Positions 28,598 through 39,866 of a stretch of DNA of 43,476 nt are shown here, in pieces. The notes under the pieces were generated by a model. The model made no database searches and was not told the DNA's origin. It saw nothing but the letters and a program-made list of their open reading frames with translations. A program made the position numbers and the translations under genes. The stretch is taken from NCBI RefSeq assembly GCF_029978005.1, contig NZ_JARKOZ010000013.1:1-43476 (forward strand), in the 5' to 3' direction. This DNA comes from Solidesulfovibrio sp. GTDB taxonomy: Bacteria > Desulfobacterota > Desulfovibrionia > Desulfovibrionales > Desulfovibrionaceae. The first letter of the stretch is position 1, and each line of letters begins with the position of its first letter.

Positions 28598-28673
28598 GTA
28601 AGTGCAACCCGTCTTGAAAAAAGGTCGTCGTGTGCGGCCGGATGTTTTCGTGCACGAAGCGGAGGCAGGAGGC

Positions 28674-31928
<3,255 letters not shown>

Positions 31929-31940
31929 CCCGACCGGCCA

Positions 31941-31970
31941 TTGCCCGGGGCCCTGTCATTGGGATATGCT
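31941..31970 (+). promoter_or_regulatory. Candidate promoter for the zinc-ribbon gene
   Basis: TTGCCC (31941-31946) and TATGCT (31965-31970) are 18 bases apart and lie 36 bases before the ATG at 32006. The -10 is four of six. Confidence 0.3.
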
Positions 31971-32005
31971 CGCCGGCGGGGCATTCCCCCGCCAAGGAGG
32001 ACGAC

Positions 32006-32215
32006 ATGTCGCACGAGAAAGCCGTTTTCGAGGCCACCTGCCCGGGTTGCGGCGAAAAGGTCCGCGTCGAGGCCGGCCGAAAGGACGTGGCCGGGAGCCA
32101 GGCCCGCGTGGAAACGACCTGCCAGCGCTGCCTGGGCCGGTTCGAGGCCATCGCCGAACTCGACTGCCTGGAGTGGGACGACGCCTGCAAGACCGAGATC
32201 GGCCGCCTGGGCTAG
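32006..32215 (+). CDS. Small zinc-ribbon protein (69 residues)
   Basis: Two CxxC knuckles (CPGC at residues 12-15 and CQRC at 42-45) make a probable four-Cys zinc ribbon in a 69-residue acidic protein. The ribosome site AAGGAGG is 5 bases from the ATG. The fold suggests nucleic-acid or protein contact, but I do not recognise the family and assign no function. It lies between the hybrid kinase and the EVE-domain gene with its own candidate promoter. Confidence 0.8.
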   Translation: MSHEKAVFEATCPGCGEKVRVEAGRKDVAGSQARVETTCQRCLGRFEAIAELDCLEWDDACKTEIGRLG

Positions 32216-32241
32216 ACCGACATTTTTTCCGAGAGGACTCC

Positions 32242-32718
32242 ATGCCGCGCCACTGGCTGCTCAAGACCGAACCGGGCTGCTTTTCCATCGACGACCTGGC
32301 CGCCGCCCCGGGCCAAACCACCGCCTGGGACGGGGTGCGCAACTATCAGGCCCGCAACTTCCTGCGCGAGATGGCCGTGGGCGATCTGGCGCTTTTCTAT
32401 CACAGCGTCGTCAATCCCTCGGCCGTGGGCGTGGCGGAAATCGTGCGCGAGGCCTACCCGGACCCCACGGCCCTGGACCCGGACGACCGCCATTTCGACC
32501 CCAGGGCCACGCCCGAAGACCCGGTCTGGTTCATGGTGGACGTGCGTCTCGCCGCTCGCTTCGCCGCGCCGGTGACGCTTGCCGCCATGCGCCGTGAGCC
32601 GGAGCTTGCCGGCATGGAGCTTTTGCGCAAGGGCTCGCGCCTGTCGGTCATGCCCGTTTCGGCCGAGGAGTTCGCCCTGGTCCGCCGCCTGGGCGGCCTT
32701 GGGCCACAAAAGGCTTGA
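32242..32718 (+). CDS. EVE-domain (PUA-like) protein, THYN1 family
   Basis: 158 residues covering a single EVE domain: the N-terminal HWLLKTEPGCFSIDDL, WDGVRNYQARNFLREM, GDLALFYHS and later VDVRLA and LLRKGSRLSVMPVS are family hallmarks. EVE domains bind modified bases in DNA or RNA, such as 5-methylcytosine-type marks, in proteins studied elsewhere. No partner restriction or modification gene is nearby, so this may be a free-standing housekeeping member. It begins 26 bases after the zinc-ribbon gene. Confidence 0.9.
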   Translation: MPRHWLLKTEPGCFSIDDLAAAPGQTTAWDGVRNYQARNFLREMAVGDLALFYHSVVNPSAVGVAEIVREAYPDPTALDPDDRHFDPRATPEDPVWFMVDVRLAARFAAPVTLAAMRREPELAGMELLRKGSRLSVMPVSAEEFALVRRLGGLGPQKA

Positions 32719-32796
32719 CGCCGCCCCCGGACCGGGGTGTAGCGCGGTCGTGCGCATGACGCCCCGGCGTCGAATCCGCGCCCAAAGGCCCTTTCC

Positions 32797-33603
32797 GTGC
32801 ACTGCGACGCAACCTGCCCCATCGGCATCTTCGACTCGGGCGTCGGCGGCCTCACCGTGGCCCGCGCCGTCATGGACCGCCTGCCGAGCGAACGCATCGT
32901 CTATTTCGGCGACACCGCCCGCGTGCCCTACGGCGTCAAGTCCCCGGACACCGTGGCCCGCTACGCCGCCCAGATCACCCGTTTCCTGCTGGCCAAAAAC
33001 GTCAAGCTCCTGGTCGTGGCCTGCAACACCATGGCCGCCGTGGCCCTGCCGGCCATCGCCTCCATCTCGCCCGTGCCCGTCATCGAGGTCATTTCGGCCG
33101 GCGCGAAAAGCGCCCTGGCCGTGACCAAGACCCGGCGCATCGGCATCATCGCCACGCCCTCCACCGTGGCCAGCCGGGCCTACGAAAAGGCCCTGGAACT
33201 CTACGGCGGGCCGGACGTCCAGGTGATCGCCAAGGCCTGTCCGCTCTTCGTGCCCCTGGTGGAGGAAGGCTGGCTCGACCATCCGGCCACCCGCATGGTG
33301 GCCGAGGAGTACCTGCGCCCGGTGCTCGAGGAGCGCCCCGACACCCTGATCCTGGGCTGCACCCACTATCCGCTTCTGGCCCCGCTTCTGGCCTCGGTGA
33401 CCGGGCCGGAGGTGCGCCTGCAAGACTCGGCCACGGCCATGGCCGACCGGGCCGCCGCCGTGCTGGCGGAGCTCGGCCTGGCCCGAAACGACGGCCCGCC
33501 GCGCCACGTCTTCCACGTCACGGACATGCCGCTACGCTTTCGCGAGATCGGCGAACGGTTCCTGGGTCGTCCCATGGAGGACGTGCGCCTGGAGAAGATG
33601 TAG
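32797..33603 (+). CDS. murI: Glutamate racemase
   Basis: 268 residues. It makes D-glutamate for peptidoglycan. The paired catalytic cysteines are visible in VVACNTM (about residue 77) and GCTHYPL (about 188), with the substrate loops GIFDSGVGGLTV and YFGDTARVPYG. The GTG start at 32797 has AAAGG 8 bases upstream. It is convergent with the lipoprotein gene, with a 16-base gap between stops. Confidence 0.95.
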   Translation: MHCDATCPIGIFDSGVGGLTVARAVMDRLPSERIVYFGDTARVPYGVKSPDTVARYAAQITRFLLAKNVKLLVVACNTMAAVALPAIASISPVPVIEVISAGAKSALAVTKTRRIGIIATPSTVASRAYEKALELYGGPDVQVIAKACPLFVPLVEEGWLDHPATRMVAEEYLRPVLEERPDTLILGCTHYPLLAPLLASVTGPEVRLQDSATAMADRAAAVLAELGLARNDGPPRHVFHVTDMPLRFREIGERFLGRPMEDVRLEKM

Positions 33604-33619
33604 CCGGAAGGTTCGGGTC

Positions 33620-34345
33620 CTACGGATGCGTGGCGCCGCCGGCTCCCTGGGCCGGGGCGGGCGCGGCGGCGGCCGGCGCGGGCGCGCCTTGGGGCTGGGG
33701 CTTTGGCGCGGGTTTCGGCCCGGGCTTTAGCGCGGGCGGCTCGGCCGGAGGGGTTTCGGCCCGGGCGCAGGACACGCGGGCGTTTTTGTATTCCGTCACG
33801 GCCGGGGCGTAGGATGGGTCGAGGATCATGGCCTTGCGATAGGCGGTCAGGCCCTCGCGGCAGTCGCCGGCGATCATGGCCAGATTCCCGAGATAATACT
33901 GGACTTGGGCGCTCCTGGAGCCGCGCCGGACGGCCTCGGCCAGCCGCTGCCCGGCGGCGTCGCGGCGGCCGGCCGCGTACAGGGCGATGCCCAGGGCCTC
34001 CAGTGGCCTGGGGTCGTTCGGGTCGCGCGCGGCGGCCTCGCCCAGCGCGTTTTCGGCCCGGGCGAGGTCGCCCGTCTTGGCCGCGCACAGGCCGAGGTAG
34101 AGCCGGGCCTCGACCGAGCCGTCGTCCAGGCGCGCCGCCTCGGCCAGCTCGTCCATGGCCTTGGCGCAGTCCCCGGCGGCGGCGGCCCGCTTGCCCGCCT
34201 CCAGGCGCGAGGCGGCCGCGGGCGCGGCCGGGACCGCGGCCGTCGTCCCCACGGGCGCAGACGAAGGCTGCTTCTGGCAACCGCAAAGGACAAGGGCCAG
34301 AGCCGCCGCCACAAGGGCGAACCTGGGAAAAGTGCCACCGTGCAT
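33620..34345 (-). CDS. TPR lipoprotein
   Basis: 241 residues. The N-terminal hydrophobic segment ends in LVLCGC, so Cys23 is the likely lipid-attachment site and the protein sits in the envelope. Residues about 50-190 contain three to four TPR units (for example CAKAMDELAEAARLDDGS, DLARAENALGEAAARDPND, CREGLTAYRKAMILDPSY). A Pro/Ala/Lys-rich tail follows. Such proteins usually scaffold envelope complexes. It is divergent from the membrane sensor kinase at 34593. Confidence 0.85.
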   Translation of the reverse strand: MHGGTFPRFALVAAALALVLCGCQKQPSSAPVGTTAAVPAAPAAASRLEAGKRAAAAGDCAKAMDELAEAARLDDGSVEARLYLGLCAAKTGDLARAENALGEAAARDPNDPRPLEALGIALYAAGRRDAAGQRLAEAVRRGSRSAQVQYYLGNLAMIAGDCREGLTAYRKAMILDPSYAPAVTEYKNARVSCARAETPPAEPPALKPGPKPAPKPQPQGAPAPAAAAPAPAQGAGGATHP

Positions 34346-34439
34346 GCGCGCCTCCCGATAGCGCCGCCCCGTCCCCGCGACGGCGTGGCGCGGCCTGGGC
34401 TGTAGCGCCGGCCCCGGGCCGTGTCAACGACCGCCCCCC

Positions 34440-34466
34440 TTGACCCCTGGACCGCCTCCCCATAAT
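34440..34466 (+). promoter_or_regulatory. Candidate promoter for the membrane sensor kinase operon
   Basis: TTGACC (34440-34445) and CATAAT (34461-34466) are separated by 15 bases, a little short, in the divergent region 34346-34592. Matches are five of six each. The following ATGAGAAT is partly Fur-like, but only as a half site. Confidence 0.4.
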
Positions 34467-34592
34467 GAGAATCGAGACTCCGGTTCCTGCGGACCGGGTC
34501 GCCGTCCCTGGAGTCGCCGTGAATCGTCGCATAGCTTCGCCCACTTCCCTTGCCGGACGTCGCCGCCACGACGCCCCCGCTTTTCCGTCTGC

Positions 34593-37500
34593 ATGAACGG
34601 CCCCGGCGACGCGCCCAAACCGTCCCCAGCCCGAAACGCGGCCCTCCTTCCCGTCCTGGCCGGCCTGGCGGCCCTGGCCGCGCCGGCCGTGCTGGCCGCC
34701 TGCGGCCTGCTGGACCGCGCCGCCTTCCATGCCCTGACGCAAATGGCCTGCCTTGCCGCCGCCGCGGCGATGTTTCTGGTGCTGTGGAACGCCCGCCGCT
34801 ACCTGGAGCGCAATTTCTTCGTGCTGCTGGGGCCGGCCTTCCTGGCGGCGGCCGGCATCGCCGCCCTCCACGTCCTGGCCGCCCCGGGCCTGCTGCGCCT
34901 TCCCCTGTCCCGGGACATGGTCCAGGCCCTGCCCGTGGCCGGCGACCTGGGGCTGGCCGTCGCGCTGTGCGCCGGGGCCTGGATTTCGCCGAAAGGACAC
35001 CTGGACGCCTGGGCGGCCCTGGCTCTGGTGGCCGGAGGCGACCTCGTTCTGTGGCTGCTCCTGGGCCTGGCCCCGGCGATCGACCCCCAGGCCGGCCCCT
35101 CCCTGGCCGGCCTGGCCCATCCGGCCGCCCTGGCGCTTTTCGCGGCGGCCGCCCCGGCCCTGCTCCGGGACCGGGCCAGCCTCGGCCGGGACGTGACCCG
35201 GCCGGTCCTCGGCATGCTGACCTGCCTGGCCCTGGCCGAGGCGGCCTCCGTCTTGGGGGACCGCTCCTTGTGGCCCGACCTCCTCGGCCACACGGCCAAG
35301 CTCGTGGGCTATTGCCTGGGCTGCCGGGCGGCCGTTGTGGCCGCCGTGGCCCGGCCCCATCAGCGCCTGCGCCACGAAATCGCTCTGCGCGAGACGGAGC
35401 TGGCCGCGCGCCTGGCCCGCCTGGGGGCCCAGTCCCAGGCCGTGCTCGAACTGACCCGGCTCAAGGCCCTGGAGGGCGGCGCATTCGACGATTTCGCCCG
35501 CACGCTTCTGGCCCGGGCCATGGCCGTGCTGCACCTGGAAAGGGCCAGCATATGGCTCCTGTCTCCGGACGGGGACCGCCTGGTCTGCGCCCTGGGCGTC
35601 GGGGCCGCCGCCATCGAGGAGGGCCAGGTCCTGGACCTGGCCGGCCTGTCGGATTATCGCGACGCTCTGACCCACGAACGGGTGTTGGCCGTCCACGACG
35701 CTGCGACCTGGCCCCTGGCCGGGCCGGTGGCCGCGACCCTTCTGACCGCGCGCGGCGTGACGGCCTGCATCGACGCCCCCCTGCGTTTTTCCGGCCGCCT
35801 GGCCGGCGCGCTCAAGCTCGAACAGGGCGGCGGGGCCCGCCGCTTCGACGCCGACGAACTGGCCTTCGCCGGCAACCTGGCCGACCTGCTCGTCCTGGCC
35901 CGGGAATCTTCCGAGCGCCGCCTGGCCGCCCGCAACCTGGCCGAAAGCGAGCAGCGCCTGCGCTCCCTGGTCGAGGCCATGCCCGACCCGGTCTGCTTCA
36001 AGGACGCCGGCGGCCGCTGGGTGGTGGCCAACCAGGCCATCCTCGGGGTGTTCGGCCTGGCCGGCAGGGACTGGGCGGGGCTGACCAGCCGCGAGCTGGC
36101 CGAGCGCTGCGCCGGCGACCGGCAGGCCCTGGAAACCCTGGAGGCCGCCGATTTTCGGGCCTGGGCCGCCCGCAGGCCCGACGTCTTCGGCCTGTCCCTG
36201 ACCACGGCCGGCGGCGAGGTCCGGCACTTCGACGTCATCAAGGCCCCGCTCTTCCACGAGGACGGCCGTCCCAAGGGCATGGTCATCCTGGGGCGCGACG
36301 TCACGGCCTACCAAAACGCCCTGGCCCGTCTGGGCGAGACCAACGCCGAGCTGGAGGCCATCTACAACGAGACCTCCGACGGCCTGGTCATCGCCGACAT
36401 CGGCAGCCGCACGGTGGTGCGCGTCAACGCCGCCGCCTGCCGCATGTTCGGCTACGATTCCCGGGCGCTGACCGCCCTTTCGCCCTGGGACCTGCACCCG
36501 GCCGAGGATCGGGAACGCTCCCTCGAACTGTTCGGGGCGATCGCGGCCGGCCGGCTGCGCCTGCTGGAGGACATCGCCTGCCTGCGCGCCGACGGCACGA
36601 TCTTTTTCACGGACATCTCCGCCCAGTCCATCAGCTACGGCGGCCGGCCGGCCATCCTGGGCTTCTACCGGGACATCACCGAGCGCAGGGCCGCGGACGC
36701 GGCCCTGCGGGCCTCGGAGGAACGCTTCCGCCGGGTGTTCAACAGCACCTACGACGCCATCTTCCTGCACGACGCCCGAGGCAACGTCCTCGACCTCAAC
36801 GACAAGGCCCTGGAACTCTTCGGCCTGCGCCGGGAGGACGCCGCCACGCTCTCCATCGAGCGGGACATCTCCGCGCCGGACAGCCCCATGCAACGGCTGC
36901 GCGAAGCCTGGGAGGCCGTCATGGCCGGCCAGGAACGCTTCTTCGAATGGAAGGCCAGGCGGACCCACGACGGCGGAGCCTTCTACGTGGAGGTCTACCT
37001 GCGCCGCATCCTGCTCGGCGACCGGCCGGTGATCCTGGCCAACGTGCGCGACGTCACGGAGAGAAAGCGCGTGCTGGCCACCCTGGCCGCCCGGCAGGAG
37101 GAGATCACGGCGCTCAACCGGAGCCTGGCCCGCCGGGTGCGCGAGGCCACGGAGAAAAACCGCCAGAAGGACATCCTGCTCCTCAACCGCACGCGCCTGG
37201 CCGCCATGGGCGAGATGATCGGCAACATCGCCCACCAGTGGCGCCAGCCCTTAAACGCCCTGTCCATCCTGCTGGCCAACATGCGCTTCGAGCAGGAGGC
37301 CGCCTGCGGGGGAGAAACGCCCGAGCTGGCGACCGCCCACCGCCAGGCCGGGGACATCCTGCGCAAGATGTCCGCCACCATCGACGACTTCCGCAACTTC
37401 TTCCGGCCCGACAAGCAGCCCGAGGCCTTCTCCGTGGTGGAGGCCGCAAGCGACTCCCTGCTCCTGATCGAGGCGAGCCTGGCCCAGCACGGCATCGCCG

Positions 37501-37919
37501 TGCGTTTCACGGCCCGCAGCGACCCGCGTGTGGTGGGCTTTCGCGGCGAATTCTCCCAGGTCGTGCTGAACCTCCTCGGCAACGCCAAGGACGCCATAAA
37601 GGCCCACCGCGACCGGGGCGGCATCATCGCCATCCGGGTCATGGAACGCCGGGGCATGGCCGTGGTCCATGTCCGCGACAACGGCGGCGGCATCCCCCAA
37701 GACGCCCTCCCCCGCGTGTTCGACCCCTACTTCACCACCAAGAGCGACACCGGCGGCACGGGCCTTGGCCTGTACATGTCCAAGATCATCATCGAGGAGC
37801 ACATGCAGGGCGGCCTGACCGCGGCCAACTTCGCCGGCGGGGCCAGGTTCGCCGTGCGCGTGCCCGTGGCCCCGGCCGCCCCCGGGACGGAACCCAGCCC
37901 CCTTTCACCAGGAGAATGA
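34593..37919 (+). CDS. Membrane-bound PAS/GAF sensor histidine kinase
   Basis: 1,108 residues. The first about 240 residues carry roughly seven hydrophobic helices resembling a MASE3-type sensor domain. A GAF domain (about 275-440), then three PAS domains (about 450-570, 580-695, 705-820; PAC motifs such as DVTERK and DITERR), and the kinase core follow. The phosphoacceptor is His881 in NIAHQWRQPLN, and the ATPase has NLLGNAKDAI, DNGGGIP and TGGTGLGLYMSKIIIEEH. I start at ATG 34593; the frame is open from 34440 without a better ribosome site. Four bases separate its stop from the response regulator/diguanylate cyclase, so they form a two-gene signalling operon. Confidence 0.9.
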   Translation: MNGPGDAPKPSPARNAALLPVLAGLAALAAPAVLAACGLLDRAAFHALTQMACLAAAAAMFLVLWNARRYLERNFFVLLGPAFLAAAGIAALHVLAAPGLLRLPLSRDMVQALPVAGDLGLAVALCAGAWISPKGHLDAWAALALVAGGDLVLWLLLGLAPAIDPQAGPSLAGLAHPAALALFAAAAPALLRDRASLGRDVTRPVLGMLTCLALAEAASVLGDRSLWPDLLGHTAKLVGYCLGCRAAVVAAVARPHQRLRHEIALRETELAARLARLGAQSQAVLELTRLKALEGGAFDDFARTLLARAMAVLHLERASIWLLSPDGDRLVCALGVGAAAIEEGQVLDLAGLSDYRDALTHERVLAVHDAATWPLAGPVAATLLTARGVTACIDAPLRFSGRLAGALKLEQGGGARRFDADELAFAGNLADLLVLARESSERRLAARNLAESEQRLRSLVEAMPDPVCFKDAGGRWVVANQAILGVFGLAGRDWAGLTSRELAERCAGDRQALETLEAADFRAWAARRPDVFGLSLTTAGGEVRHFDVIKAPLFHEDGRPKGMVILGRDVTAYQNALARLGETNAELEAIYNETSDGLVIADIGSRTVVRVNAAACRMFGYDSRALTALSPWDLHPAEDRERSLELFGAIAAGRLRLLEDIACLRADGTIFFTDISAQSISYGGRPAILGFYRDITERRAADAALRASEERFRRVFNSTYDAIFLHDARGNVLDLNDKALELFGLRREDAATLSIERDISAPDSPMQRLREAWEAVMAGQERFFEWKARRTHDGGAFYVEVYLRRILLGDRPVILANVRDVTERKRVLATLAARQEEITALNRSLARRVREATEKNRQKDILLLNRTRLAAMGEMIGNIAHQWRQPLNALSILLANMRFEQEAACGGETPELATAHRQAGDILRKMSATIDDFRNFFRPDKQPEAFSVVEAASDSLLLIEASLAQHGIAVRFTARSDPRVVGFRGEFSQVVLNLLGNAKDAIKAHRDRGGIIAIRVMERRGMAVVHVRDNGGGIPQDALPRVFDPYFTTKSDTGGTGLGLYMSKIIIEEHMQGGLTAANFAGGARFAVRVPVAPAAPGTEPSPLSPGE

Positions 37920-37923
37920 CCTC

Positions 37924-39216
37924 GTGCCCAGAAACGCCGCCTACCAGCAGAAGTACCGACAGCTTTCACGCCTGCACATCCTGGTCGTCGAGGACGACCT
38001 CCTCGCCCGGGAGCAGATGGGGCTCATGCTGTCGCGCTTCGCCGGCCGTCTGAGCACGGCCGGGGACGGGGCCGAGGGCCTGGAGCTCTTCAAGCAGGAG
38101 CGGCCCGACATCGTGGTCACGGACATCAACATGCCCCGCATGGACGGACTGGACATGGCCGAGGCCATCAAGACCATGGACAAGGCCGTGCCGGTGGTCA
38201 TGGTCACGGCGCACAGCGACGCCTCCTTCTTCCTGCGCTCCATCGCCATCGGCATCGACGGCTACGTGGTCAAGCCCGTAGAGGCCGAAGCGCTGCTCGG
38301 GCTGCTCACCCGGCTGGGCAAGGGACTGGCAGAGGCCCGGGCGGCGGCCAGTCGGGCCCAGCTCTTCCAGTTCACCCTGGACATCAACCCCAACTTCATC
38401 CTCACCTGCGACGCGGGCGAGGTGGACTACATCAATCGAACCTTCCTGAATTTCCTGGGCGCGCCGAGCCTGACCGCGCTCAAGGCCGGCAGCCACGCCG
38501 GCCGCTTCCTGGAGATCGACGGCCGCCGCCACGATCCGGCCGACCTGGCCTGGGTCAGGCTCATCGGCTCGCGCGAGGGGGCCACGCACCAGGCCGTCTT
38601 TTCGCTGCTGCCCGGCGAGAAGGGCCGCCAGCGCACCTTCCTCGTCTCGGCCTCGGACTTCCCGGAACTGGAGCGGCGCATCCTGACGTTCACCGACATC
38701 ACCCCCCTGGCCGAGGAGCGCCGTGCCCTGCTGCTTCGCGCCGTCACCGACGCCCTGACCGGCATCGCCAACCGGGCCGGCCTCGACGACGTGCTCGAAT
38801 CCGACCTGCGGCGCGCCATGGCGGAGGACCTCCCCCTGTCCGTGGTCATGTTCGACATCGACCACTTCAAGGCCATCAACGACACCTACGGCCACCAGGC
38901 CGGGGACGCGGTGCTGGTGGAGCTGACGCGGCTCGTCGGCGGACACGTTCGGTCCGGGGACACGCTCGGCCGCTACGGCGGCGAGGAATTCCTCATCGTC
39001 GCGCCCGGCGCGGACCGGGACGTGGCCGCGCGCCTGGCCGAGCGGCTGCGGACGGTCGTGGAGAAGCACCTGTTCCCGGTCGCGGGCAGCCTGACCTGCA
39101 GCTTCGGCGTGGCCCAGGCCACGCTCGGGGAATCCCCCGCCGCCCTGGTGGGCCGGACCGACGAGGCGCTCTATCGGGCCAAGGAGGCGGGTCGCAACCG
39201 GGTGGCCGCCGGCTGA
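37924..39216 (+). CDS. Response regulator with PAS-like and GGDEF domains (diguanylate cyclase)
   Basis: 430 residues, GTG start with AGGAGA upstream. Receiver domain at about 18-135, with phospho-Asp67 in VVTDINMP and the lysine in VVKPV; a PAS-like segment (about 145-260); and a GGDEF domain (about 265-430). The active motif is GGEEF (residues 352-356), and RSGD exactly five residues before it is the inhibitory site, so it should make cyclic di-GMP with product inhibition. Metal-binding VVMFDIDHFKAINDTYGH is intact. It is the natural target of the membrane kinase next to it. Confidence 0.95.
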   Translation: MPRNAAYQQKYRQLSRLHILVVEDDLLAREQMGLMLSRFAGRLSTAGDGAEGLELFKQERPDIVVTDINMPRMDGLDMAEAIKTMDKAVPVVMVTAHSDASFFLRSIAIGIDGYVVKPVEAEALLGLLTRLGKGLAEARAAASRAQLFQFTLDINPNFILTCDAGEVDYINRTFLNFLGAPSLTALKAGSHAGRFLEIDGRRHDPADLAWVRLIGSREGATHQAVFSLLPGEKGRQRTFLVSASDFPELERRILTFTDITPLAEERRALLLRAVTDALTGIANRAGLDDVLESDLRRAMAEDLPLSVVMFDIDHFKAINDTYGHQAGDAVLVELTRLVGGHVRSGDTLGRYGGEEFLIVAPGADRDVAARLAERLRTVVEKHLFPVAGSLTCSFGVAQATLGESPAALVGRTDEALYRAKEAGRNRVAAG

Positions 39217-39728
39217 GGCCCCGCCGGGACGGATGCGGCGACGGCTGCTCCGCGAGGGCGGGGCACTCGCAGCACTCGATTCATTTCAATCTGGAAATAA
39301 TTTTATTTTTATAACAATTCGGCTTTGTTAACGACAGAAGCGGCCGGCGCTCCGCCTGCGAATGTGATTTATTTCCCATGAAACCCTTGCCAGCCGGCCG
39401 GGCCGGGCGTAGCCCTGGACTTGCGCCCGCCCGACCGGGCGTCCGGCCTGTCGCGTCAGGACAGGGCCGGACGCCGACAAGGCGGCGCGCCGGGTTGTGG
39501 GGATGTCGGCCGGCCCTGGAAGCAGCTAACGCGACAACCAATGCCCCTCGTGTCACGTTTTTTTGACCGGAAACCCGCCCCTCGCGGGGCGCAAGCCTGA
39601 TCGACGAGACCCGGACTCCTTCGAAGGCGCGCCCGGGCCGCGGACGCCACACGAGATCGCCGGACAAAAACCCGGTGGACGACGGCAGCCGCCCGCCGGC
39701 GACTTGGGGACGCCCCAAGGAGTCGGAC
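39217..39728. other. Gene-poor leader before the 29-residue protein
   Basis: 512 bases between the diguanylate cyclase and the small gene. An AT-rich island (about 39280-39340, with TAACAA and TTGTTA seven bases apart) and then several GC hairpins are visible. Around 39566-39605 a hairpin flanked by GGAAACC and GCGCAAGCC looks a little like the core of class I cyclic di-GMP riboswitches but lacks two core bases. The other open frames have no ribosome sites. It may be a long regulatory 5' leader of the small gene. Confidence 0.5.
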
Positions 39729-39818
39729 ATGAGTCTGATGGATGTCGGCGCCATAGCTGGCGCAGTGGTGTTTCTGGCTCTCTTCGGATTGTTCTTCTGG
39801 AAGCGCTGCCTCAAGTAG
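39729..39818 (+). CDS. 29-residue single-span membrane protein
   Basis: ATG at 39729 with AAGGAG 6 bases before it, ending at TAG 39818. The peptide MSLMDVGAIAGAVVFLALF continues to a Trp and a basic Lys-Arg-Cys-Leu-Lys end: one transmembrane helix with a positive C-terminal side, so the N-terminus should be outside. Too short for most gene finders. The good ribosome site, the codon bias and a terminator immediately after it support expression. It resembles the small accessory subunits of membrane complexes (KdpF- or CydX-like size), but I do not recognise the family and give no function. Confidence 0.7.
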   Translation: MSLMDVGAIAGAVVFLALFGLFFWKRCLK

Positions 39819-39826
39819 CGGCGTCA

Positions 39827-39866
39827 CGGGCGTCCGTCCCTCCCGGGGCGGACGCCCGCCTCCTTT
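39827..39866 (+). terminator. Terminator of the 29-residue gene
   Basis: A 10-bp stem (39827-39836 with 39849-39858, 12-base loop) followed by cctccTTTT lies 9 bases after the small gene's stop. It ends where the cooC stop begins. Confidence 0.6.

Noticed and set aside
34461-34475. Fur box
   Set aside because: Only one ATAATGAGAAT-like half is present. The 19-bp dyad is absent.
33366-37235. 1,289-codon minus-strand open frame
   Set aside because: Covers the lipoprotein region in the wrong frame and lies antisense to murI and the sensor kinase; composition is that of a shadow frame.
39310-39332. Rex-type redox operator
   Set aside because: The repeat is TAACAA-N7-TTGTTA, the reverse arrangement of the TTGTxA...TxACAA Rex consensus.
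39378-39566. 62-codon plus-strand open frame in the gene-poor region
   Set aside because: No ribosome site, Arg/Pro/Gly-rich translation and no recognisable features.
39566-39605. Class I cyclic di-GMP (GEMM) riboswitch as a firm call
   Set aside because: The core resembles GGCAAACC...GACGCAAAGCC, but one base is missing in each half and the second stem has no clear conserved receptor. Kept only as a low-interest lead.
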